Below are positions 23,613 through 33,137 of a stretch of 64,000 nucleotides of DNA, piece after piece. The translations under genes and the position numbers were made by a program. The notes below the pieces were generated by a model, which was not told where the DNA came from, did no database searches, and worked only from the letters and a program-made list of their open reading frames with translations. The DNA comes from DASVTU01 sp036387415 (GTDB taxonomy: Bacteria; Acidobacteriota; Blastocatellia; Pyrinomonadales; Pyrinomonadaceae), in NCBI GenBank assembly GCA_036387415.1, contig DASVTU010000039.1:1-64000 (forward strand). The letters run 5' to 3'. Position 1 is the first letter of the stretch. Each line of letters opens with the position of its first letter.

Positions 23613-25766
23613 TTATTCGTGCACGTCGATAAAGAACGTTTGGCTATCGAATCTCTCTTCGCCCGCCGCGATGGGGATGCGCTCGTAAGTACCTTCGGGC
23701 GTCAGACGCCGTGCCTTCACATTGTCGCGCAGGTATGCAGCGAGGATGACATCCTTCAACTGTTTCTTCAGGTGCGCGTCGTGCACGGGCGTCACGACTT
23801 CGACGCGGCGGTCGAGGTTGCGCGACATCCAATCGGAACTGCCCGTGTAGAGTTCTTCGTCGCCGCCGTTGGCGAAATAGTAGAGACGGCTGTGCTCAAG
23901 GAAACGACCGACGACGCTGCGGACGGTAATCGTCTCGGAGAGTCCGGCGACGCCGGGACGCAGCATGCAGACGCCGCGCACAACGAGGTCGATGGGCACA
24001 CCCGCCTGCGACGCTTCGTAGAGCGCGCGAATAATTTTCGTGTCGGCGAGACGGTTAATCTTGGCGGCGATGCGTGCGGGACGACCCGCGCGTGCGTGCG
24101 CCGTCTCGCGTTCGATGAGCGCGGTCATGCGCTCGCGTAGATTGACGGGCGCAACCAGCAGTTGACGGTATTCCTTCTGCCGCGAAAACCCCGTCAGGAA
24201 GTTGAACAAATCCGTCGCGTCGGCGCCGATTTCTTCGTCGGCGGTGAGAAAGCCGAAGTCTGTGTAGAAGGCGGCGGTAGTCGGATTGTAGTTGCCCGTA
24301 GCGATGTGGACGTAGCGACGCAATGAGTCGCCTTCGCGCCGCACGACGAGCGCCACCTTGCAATGAATCTTGAGGCCAAGCAGACCGTAGACGACGTGGA
24401 CTCCCGCCTCTTCGAGACGTTTCGCCCACTCGATGTTGTTCTCCTCGTCGAAGCGCGCCTTGAGTTCGACCACCGCCGTCACCTGTTTACCCTGCTCGCT
24501 CGCTTCGATTAACGCCTGCGGGATGGGTGATTTCTGTCCGGTGCGATAGAGGCAGATTTTGATGGCCGCCACGTCGGGGTCGTACGCCGCCGTCTGGATG
24601 AAATTGGTGACCGTCGTGTACGAGGTGTAGGGATGATGCAGCAGGATGTCGTGTTGTTTGATGACATCGAAGACTTTTTCAGGCCGTTTGAGCATCAAGG
24701 GAATGGTCGCCTTGAATGGCTTGTCTTTCAAGTCCGGCCTGTTGAGCGCATAGAGGCGCATGAGGTCGGCGACGGCCAGAGGGCCGTCGATGACATAAAC
24801 GTCGTCGCTCGTCAGGTTCATCGACTTGACGAGATAATCAATCATCTCCTGCGGCATGCTGGCGGCGACTTCGAGGCGCACCGCCGACCCGAAACGACGC
24901 TCACGCAGCGTCTGCTGCATCATCTGCAAGAGGTCTTTCGCCTCGTCTTCCCTGACTTCGACATCGGCGTCGCGCGTCACGCGAAACTGATGAGGCATGC
25001 CCGCCAACATGCGCGGAAACAACGAATCGAGATTGGCGGCAATCAAATCTTCGAGAAAGATATATTTAACTTCGTCGCCCGCCACGCGCACCAGACGCGG
25101 CACCATGGGCGGAACTTTGAGACGGACGAAACGCGGCGCGGGCTTGCCCGTCAGAGAGCGCGTGATGCCGTGTTCGGGCATCGGTTCGACCATCAGGCCG
25201 AGATTCAGACTCAGCCCGGAGATATTCGGGAACGGGTGGCTTGGGTCAACGGCGAGCGGCGTCAGCACCGGAAAAACTTTCTCGGTGAAAAACTCTCGAA
25301 GCGTCTGCTGTTCGGTCGCGTCGAGCGCGTCGAAGGAGGTGATGGTGATGCCTTCCTGTTCGAGTTGTGGCAGGATGTCTTCGCGCACGCAACGCGTCTG
25401 CGCGGCAATCATCGGCAACAGACATCTTCTAATCTCATGGAGTTGTTCTTCGGGCGTCATGCCGTCGGGCGTGCGCTCCGAGACGTGCTCGTCGAGCGCC
25501 TCCTTGAGTCCAGAGACTCGAATCATGAAAAACTCGTCGATGTTGCTTGAGAAGATGGAGATGAATTTGAGACGTTCGAGAAGCGGTTGCGTCTCGTCGA
25601 ACGCTTCTTCGAGCACTCGACGATAAAACTCCAACAGGCTCAACTCACGATTAAAGAGTGTGAGTTGCGTGTCCGTCTGTTTGGGCGGGGCGGAGGCGGC
25701 ATCGGGCGTGTCGCCCGCGCGTCGTGGCTCTTTCGGCACTGGTTGTTTACTGGGTACGATTCTCAT
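23613..25766 (-). CDS. ppk1: Polyphosphate kinase 1
   Basis: PPK1 reversibly transfers the gamma-phosphate of ATP to long-chain polyphosphate. The 717-residue protein has the N domain (NRELSLLEFYRRVLEEA), the head domain with SNIDEFFMIRVSGL, and two C-terminal phospholipase-D-like domains. The autophosphorylated His is H468 in GLKIHCKVAL, with a second conserved His at 625 (FLEHSRLYYF). GNYNPTTAAFYTDFG is also diagnostic. A non-conserved 30-residue N-terminal leader precedes the core. It heads a three-gene minus-strand run. Confidence 0.97.
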   Translation of the reverse strand: MRIVPSKQPVPKEPRRAGDTPDAASAPPKQTDTQLTLFNRELSLLEFYRRVLEEAFDETQPLLERLKFISIFSSNIDEFFMIRVSGLKEALDEHVSERTPDGMTPEEQLHEIRRCLLPMIAAQTRCVREDILPQLEQEGITITSFDALDATEQQTLREFFTEKVFPVLTPLAVDPSHPFPNISGLSLNLGLMVEPMPEHGITRSLTGKPAPRFVRLKVPPMVPRLVRVAGDEVKYIFLEDLIAANLDSLFPRMLAGMPHQFRVTRDADVEVREDEAKDLLQMMQQTLRERRFGSAVRLEVAASMPQEMIDYLVKSMNLTSDDVYVIDGPLAVADLMRLYALNRPDLKDKPFKATIPLMLKRPEKVFDVIKQHDILLHHPYTSYTTVTNFIQTAAYDPDVAAIKICLYRTGQKSPIPQALIEASEQGKQVTAVVELKARFDEENNIEWAKRLEEAGVHVVYGLLGLKIHCKVALVVRREGDSLRRYVHIATGNYNPTTAAFYTDFGFLTADEEIGADATDLFNFLTGFSRQKEYRQLLVAPVNLRERMTALIERETAHARAGRPARIAAKINRLADTKIIRALYEASQAGVPIDLVVRGVCMLRPGVAGLSETITVRSVVGRFLEHSRLYYFANGGDEELYTGSSDWMSRNLDRRVEVVTPVHDAHLKKQLKDVILAAYLRDNVKARRLTPEGTYERIPIAAGEERFDSQTFFIDVHE

Positions 25767-26557
25767 TGTTTATTTTTCGCTTGGCTTCGGGTTGCGCTTC
25801 GCTTTTCTTCGTCAACTCCGAAACCGCCCAAACGCCCGTCAAACGCGTGCGAGGCGTCGAATTATACTCTTATCTTCTTGAGACTAATACGTTTTCCGAT
25901 TGTTTTCAGATGCTTCAAAAGGAGCCATCGTCGTCGCATGCGACTGAAAAACCGTTTACGCGACGAGAGATTTGAGAGAGTCCCTGAACAGCATTTTCTC
26001 CAAGCAAGCCTTGTTCCCCAATCTTAACACCTTCCCCGAATTTCGACAAAACCTAATCATTACAACACTTGCACTTTCGTCCGGCACGATTGGGGCAGTT
26101 CTTTGACGCTTTCGCGTCCCGATTCGATGCTCGCAGACGCACGCCCTCTAGTCGAATTGCGGCGGCAACTGAAAGAACGCTATTGCGCACGCACGTCGCT
26201 CACGAAAAGCGACGCCTCCACGTCGCTCCCATCTTTCAACGCGGATTTCGCGCCCAGAATGGTCGCTCCGCGTCGAATATTTGCGTCGTTCGCGCGCCGA
26301 CGCAAACGATTAACTCTTGACTTTTCGCCGTCGTGTAATAGAGTTGCCTCTCCTGAAATGAAGACGCACCTTGCCGCTTGCGACAACCGAAATCGAGCAA
26401 TTTGCCGCCGAAATCGTGTGGACTGCCTGACGAATCATGTCTGCGCGGCAACATGCGCGAATGGACGCGTCTCTTTGCGAAAACGGCGCGGCGCTTGTTT
26501 CAACTTCTCTCCGTCTCGACGCGGGTGACCGCATTTGCAGCTAAAAGCGAGGCTCAC
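25767..26557. other. Divergent intergenic region, no convincing gene
   Basis: About 790 bp between ppk1 and tldD. Open frames here, including an in-frame upstream extension of tldD, lack motifs. A minus-strand TATAAT lies at 25866-25861 about 95 bp before ppk1 and is listed separately. TTGACT at 26317 has no -10 at normal spacing. Confidence 0.45.
25861..25866 (-). promoter_or_regulatory. Candidate -10 box for ppk1
   Basis: TATAAT on the minus strand. The nearest -35-like word (TTAGTC) is poor and 15 bp away, so only the -10 is convincing. Confidence 0.4.
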
Positions 26558-28126
26558 ATGACATCTTCTCGACGCGATTTTTTGAAAACTGCGACCCTGA
26601 CCTTCGGCGCTATCACTCTGCCCACATGGGTTTTTGAAGCTGAAGCGGCGGCGGAGGCGGCGGTTGATAAGAACAAACTGGCCGACATCGCGCTCTCGAC
26701 CGCCAAACGTCTCGGCGCGTCCTACGCGGACATACGCATCAACCGCTACCGCTTTGAATCCGTCGCCACGCGCGAGCAACAGGTGCAGAACGTCTCGCGT
26801 ACGAACAATTTCGGCTTCGGCATTCGCGTGCTCGTCCGTGGCACATGGGGATTCGCCGCGAGTCCCAACGTCACGCCCGAAGAGGTGCGCCGCATCGCGA
26901 CGGCAGCCGTGGAAATCGCACGCGCCAATTCCGTCTATCAACGCAAGCCCGTGCATCTGGTTCCCGCGCCCAAAGTGGTTGCCAACTGGAAAAGCAAATT
27001 CGAGCGCGACCCCTTTGACATCTCCGTCGATGACAAGATTCAATTCCTCTTGAAGTTGAACGAGACGGCGATGAAGACCAAAGGCGTCAGCTTCGTCAAT
27101 TCCGGCATGCTCTTTGTCAACGAGCAGAAATTTCTCGCCACCTCCGACGGCTCGCGCATCGAGCAGTACATCATCCGCAGTTTTCCCAACTTCAACGTCA
27201 CCGCCGTCAACCGCGACACAGGAGATTTTCAGACGCGCGCCGCGCTCGGCGGGCCGCAGGGCTTGGGCTACGAGTACATCGAAAAATATCCGTGGCTGAC
27301 GGAAATCCAACAGGCGAGCGACGAGGCCGTCGCCAAGTTGAAAGCGAAATCGGTCGAACCGGGCAAGTACGACCTCGTTCTGCATCCCTCGCATCTCTGG
27401 TTGACGATTCACGAATCGGTCGGGCATCCGACAGAACTCGACCGCGCGCTCTGGTGGGAAGCCAACTACGCGGGCACAAGTTTTCTCACGCCCGATAAGA
27501 CCGGAAAACTTCAATTTGGCTCGAAAATCGTCAATTTCGTCGCAGACCGGACGCAGGACGCCGGTCTTGCCACCGTCGGATACGACGACGAAGGCGTGCC
27601 TGGTCAACGCTGGCATCTCGTCCGCGACGGTACGTTTGTTGATTGGCAGACCACGCGCGACCTCGCGCCGCTCATCGGCCAGAAAAAATCCTACGGCTGC
27701 CTCCACGCCGATTCATGGAGCAGCGTTCCCTTCCCGCGCATGCCCAACGTTTCGCTCGAACCATCGAAGGAGAACACGTCGCTCGACAACCTCGTCGGCG
27801 GTGTTGATAACGGGATTCTGATTTACGGCGACGGCAGTTACAGCATCGACCAGCAACGCTACAACTTCCAGTTCGGCGGCCAAACTTTCTGGGAAATCAA
27901 GAACGGCAAAATCGCGGGGATGCTGCGCGACGTGGCCTATCAATCGCGGACGACCGATTTTTGGGGCGCATGTGATGCGCTCGGCGGGCGCGCGACCTAT
28001 CAACTCGGCGGCAGTTTCAACGACGGCAAAGGCGAACCCGGTCAGTCCAACGCCGTCAGCCACGGCTGCCCCATCGCACGCTTCCGCGGCATCAACGTCC
28101 TCAACACCGCCGCCCGTCGCGCTTGA
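26558..28126 (+). CDS. tldD: TldD-family metalloprotease with Tat signal
   Basis: TldD/TldE form a heterodimeric zinc protease that degrades unfolded peptides and matures modified peptides. This 522-residue protein begins with a textbook twin-arginine signal (MTSSRRDFLKTATLTFGAI) and the ATG is chosen for it; the longer open frame adds no conserved residues. The zinc motif is H285-E286-x3-H290 (HESVGHPTELD). GSYSIDQQRYNFQFGGQTFWE near the C-terminus is the usual TldD end domain. The partner gene follows after 174 bp. Export by Tat is unusual because the classical pair is cytosolic. Confidence 0.92.
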   Translation: MTSSRRDFLKTATLTFGAITLPTWVFEAEAAAEAAVDKNKLADIALSTAKRLGASYADIRINRYRFESVATREQQVQNVSRTNNFGFGIRVLVRGTWGFAASPNVTPEEVRRIATAAVEIARANSVYQRKPVHLVPAPKVVANWKSKFERDPFDISVDDKIQFLLKLNETAMKTKGVSFVNSGMLFVNEQKFLATSDGSRIEQYIIRSFPNFNVTAVNRDTGDFQTRAALGGPQGLGYEYIEKYPWLTEIQQASDEAVAKLKAKSVEPGKYDLVLHPSHLWLTIHESVGHPTELDRALWWEANYAGTSFLTPDKTGKLQFGSKIVNFVADRTQDAGLATVGYDDEGVPGQRWHLVRDGTFVDWQTTRDLAPLIGQKKSYGCLHADSWSSVPFPRMPNVSLEPSKENTSLDNLVGGVDNGILIYGDGSYSIDQQRYNFQFGGQTFWEIKNGKIAGMLRDVAYQSRTTDFWGACDALGGRATYQLGGSFNDGKGEPGQSNAVSHGCPIARFRGINVLNTAARRA

Positions 28127-28149
28127 AAGTGCGATTCAGAAACAGAACA

Positions 28150-28253
28150 GCCGCAGAGGCGCGGAGACACAGAGATGAAGAAGGAAACAGGCAAAACAAG
28201 TTCTGATTTCTACCTTTTTACTTTTGCCTTGCACGGTGTCTCTGTGGCGTATT
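28150..28253. repeat. Composite inverted repeat (CGCAGAG and AGGCAAA words)
   Basis: Left part: CGCAGAG, GCGCGGAG, ACACAGAG then purine-rich AGGCAAAACAAG. Right part: CTACCTTTTTACTTTTGCC and GTGTCTCTGTGGCG. Two nested word families form one hairpin between tldD and the tldE-like gene. Confidence 0.75.
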
Positions 28254-28300
28254 TGAGATGAGTTTTAAGTCTTCGCAGAGTCGTTCACAGGAGATTCAAG

Positions 28301-29644
28301 ATGCTACTCACGGAAAAGGAAGCCCGCCGGATTACAGACCAACTGCTCGGCTATATCAAGGCCGACGACGCGACGGTCGGCGTCGCCAGCGAAACCTATT
28401 CGCATCTGCGCTTCGCCGCCAACGCCTTCGCAACGAGCGGGCGACGCGAGAACACGACCGCCAGCGTCGTCGTCTGGATTGACAAAAAACGCGGCGCGTC
28501 CACCACCAACGACACCGACGATGCCAGTCTGCGCGCGGCGGTCGAACAGGCCGAACAACTCGCGCGCATCTCGCCCGTTGACCGCGAATACATCCCCACG
28601 CTCTCGCAGCAGAGCTACAAGCCAACCAATGGCTACGCCGAAGCCACCGCCAACATCTCCGTCGCCGAACGCGCACGCCAAATCAACGACATTATTATGT
28701 CTTGCGAAAAAGCGGGCGTCATCGGTGCGGGCTTTCATCAGGCGCGCGGGCAGGCGGGCGCGTCCGCCACCAAAAATGGCAACTTCCAATTCGAGCGCAC
28801 CAGCCTCGTCTCGCTCTCCATGACCACGCGCACGCCCGACGGCGGAAGCAGCGGTTACTTCAATCGCAACCACTTCGACGTGGCGCGACTCGACACCGCG
28901 CGTATCGCCCGCGAGTCGATTCGCAAGGCGCTCGAATCTCGCAACCCGCGCACGCTCGACCCCGGGGTCTACACCGTCATCCTCGAACCGCAGGCCGTCG
29001 CCGATTTGCTCTCCTTCTTCTCCTTCAGTTTCGACGCGCGCGGCGCAGACGAAGGCCGCAACGCCTTCTCCGCTCCCGGCGGCAAAAACCGACTCGGCGA
29101 AAAGATGTTTGACGAACGCCTGCAAATCTACAGCGACCCGTGGCAGGCCGAACTCCCCGGCTCGCAATCGGCGCAGGCCGGACTCCCCGCGCAAAAAATC
29201 TATCTCGTCCGCAACGGCGCGGTCGATAATCTCATCTACTCGCGTTTCTGGGCGCAACAAAAAGGCAAGGAGCCGACGCCCGGCCCCGTTAACAACATCA
29301 TCGAATCCAACGCCCCGCCCGCCACGCTCGAAGAGATGATTCGCACGATGCAACGCGGCCTCATCGTCAGTCGCTTCTGGTACATCCGCACCGTTGACCC
29401 GCGCACCCAACTCGTCACCGGACTGACACGCGACGGCGTTTGGTACGTCGAACAGGGTAAGATTCAATATCCCGTCAAAAACTTTCGCTTCAACCAGAGC
29501 ATCATCCAGATGCTTGCCAGCGGCAACGTCGAAATGATTAGCGCGCCCGAACGCGTCAGCAGCAGCGAAGGCCAGAACGCCTCGCTCCTCCCCGCGCTCA
29601 AACTCAAACAGTTCAACTTCACCTCGCAATCCGAAGCGGTCTAA
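28301..29644 (+). CDS. pmbA: TldE/PmbA-family protein
   Basis: Non-catalytic partner of TldD. The 447-residue protein lacks the HExxxH motif but has the family fold cues: an N-terminal VGVASETYSHLRFAAN strand and helix, a central ERTSLVSLSMTTRTPDGGSS, and a C-terminal QYPVKNFRFNQSI that is shared by both subunits. GGAG lies 8 nt before the ATG. There is no signal peptide, in contrast to the Tat-tagged TldD upstream. Confidence 0.9.
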   Translation: MLLTEKEARRITDQLLGYIKADDATVGVASETYSHLRFAANAFATSGRRENTTASVVVWIDKKRGASTTNDTDDASLRAAVEQAEQLARISPVDREYIPTLSQQSYKPTNGYAEATANISVAERARQINDIIMSCEKAGVIGAGFHQARGQAGASATKNGNFQFERTSLVSLSMTTRTPDGGSSGYFNRNHFDVARLDTARIARESIRKALESRNPRTLDPGVYTVILEPQAVADLLSFFSFSFDARGADEGRNAFSAPGGKNRLGEKMFDERLQIYSDPWQAELPGSQSAQAGLPAQKIYLVRNGAVDNLIYSRFWAQQKGKEPTPGPVNNIIESNAPPATLEEMIRTMQRGLIVSRFWYIRTVDPRTQLVTGLTRDGVWYVEQGKIQYPVKNFRFNQSIIQMLASGNVEMISAPERVSSSEGQNASLLPALKLKQFNFTSQSEAV

Positions 29645-29722
29645 ATCCGCTCTACGTCGCCGTTGCGAGCAAAACTCATGAGGGTTGAACTCGAAAGCAT
29701 GTGAAGCCAAAGGAGAGCCATC

Positions 29723-30304
29723 GTGAGCGACGAGCCACAGAGCGAAGGAAAGGAAGGGTCTTGGTCGGATCGTTTCGAGTCTTTCGCGAAGTGGATAGGC
29801 ACCATCGGCGCATTAGTCGCCGTCTTCACAGGCATCTACCAGTTCGCGCAGAGCAATTCTCAAAACGCCAGAGAGTTACGCTGGAAGCAGGCTGAGTTGG
29901 CGCGCGAGATGGTCAACAAGATGGTGGACGACGATGGTTGGAAGGCGATGGAGATGTTGGACTGGGAGGACGAGGGGCGCGGCTACGAGATAAATGGACG
30001 CGAAGAGAAAGTTAACGCCAACGCCGTCTATGCAGCTCTGGAAAACGACGAGAGCACGGACAAAGACAAATATATCCTCTATCGTCTCGACCGTACCTTC
30101 TTTTTAGTGAGTCAACTCGAAGCGGCAGTCAGGTCTGAGCTTGTCAGGATTGAAGACGTGCGCTTTCCTCTGAGTTGGTACGCGGCCAAAAGGATGTGCC
30201 CGCGTCGGCGATTGTTTGAGACTTACATGCAAGAGAACGCCGCACCGGAAACGCTGCAATTTTTTGAACGCCTCCCTGAGTGGAAAAATTGCGCCGCCAG
30301 ATGA
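29723..30304 (+). CDS. Single-pass membrane protein of unknown function
   Basis: A 193-residue protein starting at GTG with AAAGGAGA just upstream. One hydrophobic segment (about 24-42, WIGTIGALVAVFTGIYQFA) is followed by a helical, charged cytosolic or periplasmic domain with no motif I recognise. Many small proteins with one N-terminal helix and the context QxxxxRxxRWxQAELAR are annotated as hypothetical. It stands alone between tldE and a zinc-ribbon protein. Confidence 0.7.
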   Translation: MSDEPQSEGKEGSWSDRFESFAKWIGTIGALVAVFTGIYQFAQSNSQNARELRWKQAELAREMVNKMVDDDGWKAMEMLDWEDEGRGYEINGREEKVNANAVYAALENDESTDKDKYILYRLDRTFFLVSQLEAAVRSELVRIEDVRFPLSWYAAKRMCPRRRLFETYMQENAAPETLQFFERLPEWKNCAAR

Positions 30305-30523
30305 TTGCACGTCTCGGCGACGGACGAACCACTAAAGCCGACGGCGAATCAGGATTCATCTTAACATCAACTTGCCCGCCCCGCGTACGCGCGGGGATTC
30401 CGAAATCCGACTCCTAAGTTGATGCTTTTGACGACGAAGCGAAAGCCATGAACTTTGCTTGCGCGTCGGTCGTACCAAGTTGCGTAGCAGGATGTCTGGA
30501 GAGGTATTCGAGGGAGGTTCGGC

Positions 30524-31090
30524 ATGTTTTGTCCCAAGTGTAGCCAGCAGCAGGTTTCGGACGAGGTGCGTTTCTGTTCGCGTTGCGGTTTTCAACTCGG
30601 CGTAGTCAAGGCATTACTCGCGGACGGAGTGCCGGAGATGCCGACCGCAGAGGTGCAGGCATCGGAAGCGCAAGTTTCCGACCGTTCGCAACGTAAGCGA
30701 GACCGGACGTTGGGCGCGATGTTCATGTTCATCTTCGCGCTCGTCGTGGCGGTGGTAATGGTGGACATGCCTTCCTCTCACAGTGCGCGAATCATCCTCC
30801 TAATAATCGCGTGGATGTTGCTCACGCTACTGATAAATATCGTTCCTCTGGTGCGTTATTTCTTTAGCGGAGATACTTCGTCGCCCGTCGGCAGCAGCGG
30901 CTCTCTGTCGGAGATGTTGCCCAAATTCCTCACAAGAACCAAAACTCCTACCACGCAAAACCCTGCTTTGCCGCCCGCTCAGAGCATGCCCGCGACAAGC
31001 TTTGCCAGACACAGTGCGAACACCGCAGAGGTTGTGCCGCAACCGCAAAGCGTCACGGAACATACCACCAACCTACTCGGCAATAAATAA
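30524..31090 (+). CDS. Zinc-ribbon membrane protein
   Basis: A 188-residue protein. The N-terminus is a short zinc ribbon, CPKC then CSRC (residues 3-6 and 18-21), common on bacterial membrane proteins of unknown role. Two hydrophobic segments follow (about 65-85 and 90-112). The C-terminal third is a Ser/Pro/Thr-rich disordered tail. GGGAGG lies upstream of the ATG. Function unknown. Confidence 0.75.
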   Translation: MFCPKCSQQQVSDEVRFCSRCGFQLGVVKALLADGVPEMPTAEVQASEAQVSDRSQRKRDRTLGAMFMFIFALVVAVVMVDMPSSHSARIILLIIAWMLLTLLINIVPLVRYFFSGDTSSPVGSSGSLSEMLPKFLTRTKTPTTQNPALPPAQSMPATSFARHSANTAEVVPQPQSVTEHTTNLLGNK

Positions 31091-31145
31091 CAACCATCCC
31101 TAAATAACAACCATCCGTCGCGCCCGTAAACACCACGGCGTGTCA

Positions 31146-32972
31146 CTAGACGCGTAAACTTTCACGACGCGCGACGCGTATGCCTGCACGCCAATCTTCG
31201 TTGAGGTCAAAGCGGAAGATTTCGATGCGCGGGTTGATGGCGCGTGCGAGCGCGTTTGTGTCCCTGTGGAAGCTGAGCAGCGGCGCGACGAGATAGACGA
31301 GCGGAGGTTCATCTGCAATTTCCATGTCGCCAAAGAGACGTGCGCGTCGCAGCCGCCCGCGCAGGCGTTGCGTCTCGACGCGTCGCCAGTAGTCCGCGCC
31401 CTGTAGCGGCAACGCGGCATCCTCAGCAATCTTCAATTCGATGACGACGAGCCGCCCGTCGCGTCGGAGCGCGAGCAAATCGACGGGGCGTGCCGCGCCC
31501 GCGTGCGCGTCGCGTGCGGTGCGAAACTGCGCGTGGAGTGGCGAGAGAATGAGCGCCGGGTCGAGTTGCGAGATGTCGCGCCGGAGCATTGATTCGAGCC
31601 AAGCTTCGGGCGCGGCGCGACGAAAAGCATGACGCACATCGGTCGCTGCGGCGCGTCGATGCGCGGACAGTTCCCCGACGAGTTTCAACAACTCATGACG
31701 GTTAGCGTCACCTAGCAACTGTCGCTGCGGCGCACCATCGACGCCGAACCAGACCTCCTCGTGCTCCAATACACGACGCACGCGCGCAAACGCCAATCCA
31801 TGAAATCGCAGCGTCTCGCCATGACGCGCACGCACCACGTCAATCGCTTCCGGCGCGAGGGCAATAATCTCTCTTGCCCGATGGCTCAACGGCGTCTCCG
31901 TCGGCAGAGAAAAACGCGGCGCGGAAGAGGCGACGACCGTGTTCAGGTCAGGCACGTCGAGACGTTTCAACGTTTGGCTTTCATCTACATGCTTGAATGC
32001 GTGCGTCGGCGCGGAGGTTTCGCTCGCCGCTGTTGTCTCTTGAAGTTCGTCGGCCTTATCAGTCGAAAGCAACGCCGCATCCAACTCATAGAGCGACAGC
32101 GCACGGCGCAGTTCGTCATGGAGCAATGCGAGCCGCGTAGCGGTGGCATGTGCGATGTCGGGCGCGACGGCGAGCCACAACCGGAGCGGTCGTGCGTCGC
32201 GTCGTCTCTCGCCGAGACGCGCGAACCAAAGTAGGGTTGACGCGAGGAAAGCATCCGTGTCGTGTGCGCCGGATGCGACCACGGGCGCGGCGAGCGCAAT
32301 GCGTTCGCGTTTCGTTTCAAGCACGATGCGCGCATAACGTCCGGGTTCGCCGCGACGCGCACCACGGCTCAGACCCACGCGCAAGGGTCGCGCGCCTGCG
32401 AGCATCGCGCAAGCCGCGACAGCGAGACGCTCGGACGCCGCGCGTCTCGCTGCTGCGACGATTGCTTTGGCGTCGCTCGATGCAGCGCGTGGGATGAGTT
32501 CGAGCGTGGCGCGTTCTCGTCCCATGCGTCGTGCCGCCTGAAAAAGCAGATGCCCGCCCGCCTCGTCCCACGCGACGACACGCCATGAGCGCATACCGCG
32601 TTCCGTCGGCAAGGACAAAACGAGCGCGCCGCGTGCGGCTTCCACCTCCCATTCGCCCTTCCGCATGGCAAACGTCGCGCCGCTTGATGAAGCAGCCGCG
32701 TCGCTTTGTAAGTGGGAAGCGTTGTTTTGTGCGAGGGTCGTGAGGCTTCGCGCGGCGGGCGTTTCGGTGCAGAACCATTCGGCGTGCGCGTCGAGCAGAG
32801 CGGCGATGCGTCTTCGCGCTTCTTCGAGCGTGTCGGTATCAACGAGGCGTCGCATAAGTTTGAGAACGTCGATTGACGGACGTGGAAACGCGTTGCTGTG
32901 GGGAACGGCAACGCGGCGGGCGATGGCGCGCGGAGGGCGTATTCGTGCTGCGCTAGCCGCGTATGCTAACAT
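31146..32972 (-). CDS. Protein with C-terminal PD-(D/E)XK nuclease-like domain
   Basis: A 608-residue Ala/Arg-rich protein. I recognise only the C-terminal region (about 455-600): EAWLESMLRRDISQLDP, then PVDLLALRRDGRLVVIELK and ADYWRRVE. The D...E-x-K order and the trailing Q-x-x-D-Y-W helix fit a PD-(D/E)XK fold as in NucS and related nucleases. The first 450 residues have no recognisable domain. The start is uncertain: an in-frame ATG about 40 codons in (MRRLVDTDT) is also plausible. Possibly a DNA repair or restriction-like nuclease; no partner genes are adjacent. Confidence 0.6.
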   Translation of the reverse strand: MLAYAASAARIRPPRAIARRVAVPHSNAFPRPSIDVLKLMRRLVDTDTLEEARRRIAALLDAHAEWFCTETPAARSLTTLAQNNASHLQSDAAASSSGATFAMRKGEWEVEAARGALVLSLPTERGMRSWRVVAWDEAGGHLLFQAARRMGRERATLELIPRAASSDAKAIVAAARRAASERLAVAACAMLAGARPLRVGLSRGARRGEPGRYARIVLETKRERIALAAPVVASGAHDTDAFLASTLLWFARLGERRRDARPLRLWLAVAPDIAHATATRLALLHDELRRALSLYELDAALLSTDKADELQETTAASETSAPTHAFKHVDESQTLKRLDVPDLNTVVASSAPRFSLPTETPLSHRAREIIALAPEAIDVVRARHGETLRFHGLAFARVRRVLEHEEVWFGVDGAPQRQLLGDANRHELLKLVGELSAHRRAAATDVRHAFRRAAPEAWLESMLRRDISQLDPALILSPLHAQFRTARDAHAGAARPVDLLALRRDGRLVVIELKIAEDAALPLQGADYWRRVETQRLRGRLRRARLFGDMEIADEPPLVYLVAPLLSFHRDTNALARAINPRIEIFRFDLNEDWRAGIRVARRESLRV

Positions 32973-33012
32973 CTTTAACGCTATTTTGTTTGGCGATTTT
33001 GATGAAATTCAG

Positions 33013-33110
33013 ACGACGGACGACAAACGACGGAGGATGAAAAAACAGGTGACGGACGTGGAAACGCAATCGCACGAATCCCTCCATCGTCCGTCGTCTA
33101 TCGTTCGCGG
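33013..33110. repeat. Heptamer-array hairpin, ACGACGG family
   Basis: Left arm ACGACGG, ACGACAA, ACGACGG, AGGATGAAAAAA; right arm CCCTCCATCGTCCGTCGTC and TATCGTTCG, the complement. It lies just before the thiolase gene. Confidence 0.8.
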
Positions 33111-33137
33111 TCTGATTTGTTTCGAGGAAATAGAGCG

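Noticed and set aside
26317..26342. Promoter TTGACT with TAATAG before tldD
   Set aside because: The two boxes are only 13 bp apart.
26435..27706. Minus-strand open frame of 423 codons
   Set aside because: Antisense to tldD, which has an intact zinc motif and Tat signal.
28304..29710. Minus-strand open frame of 468 codons
   Set aside because: Antisense to the tldE-like gene, with no domain; shadow of GC-rich coding DNA.
31083..31118. Short tandem duplication of AAATAACAACCATCC next to the zinc-ribbon gene stop codon
   Set aside because: A single local duplication of about 17 bp without hairpin form; too little to interpret.
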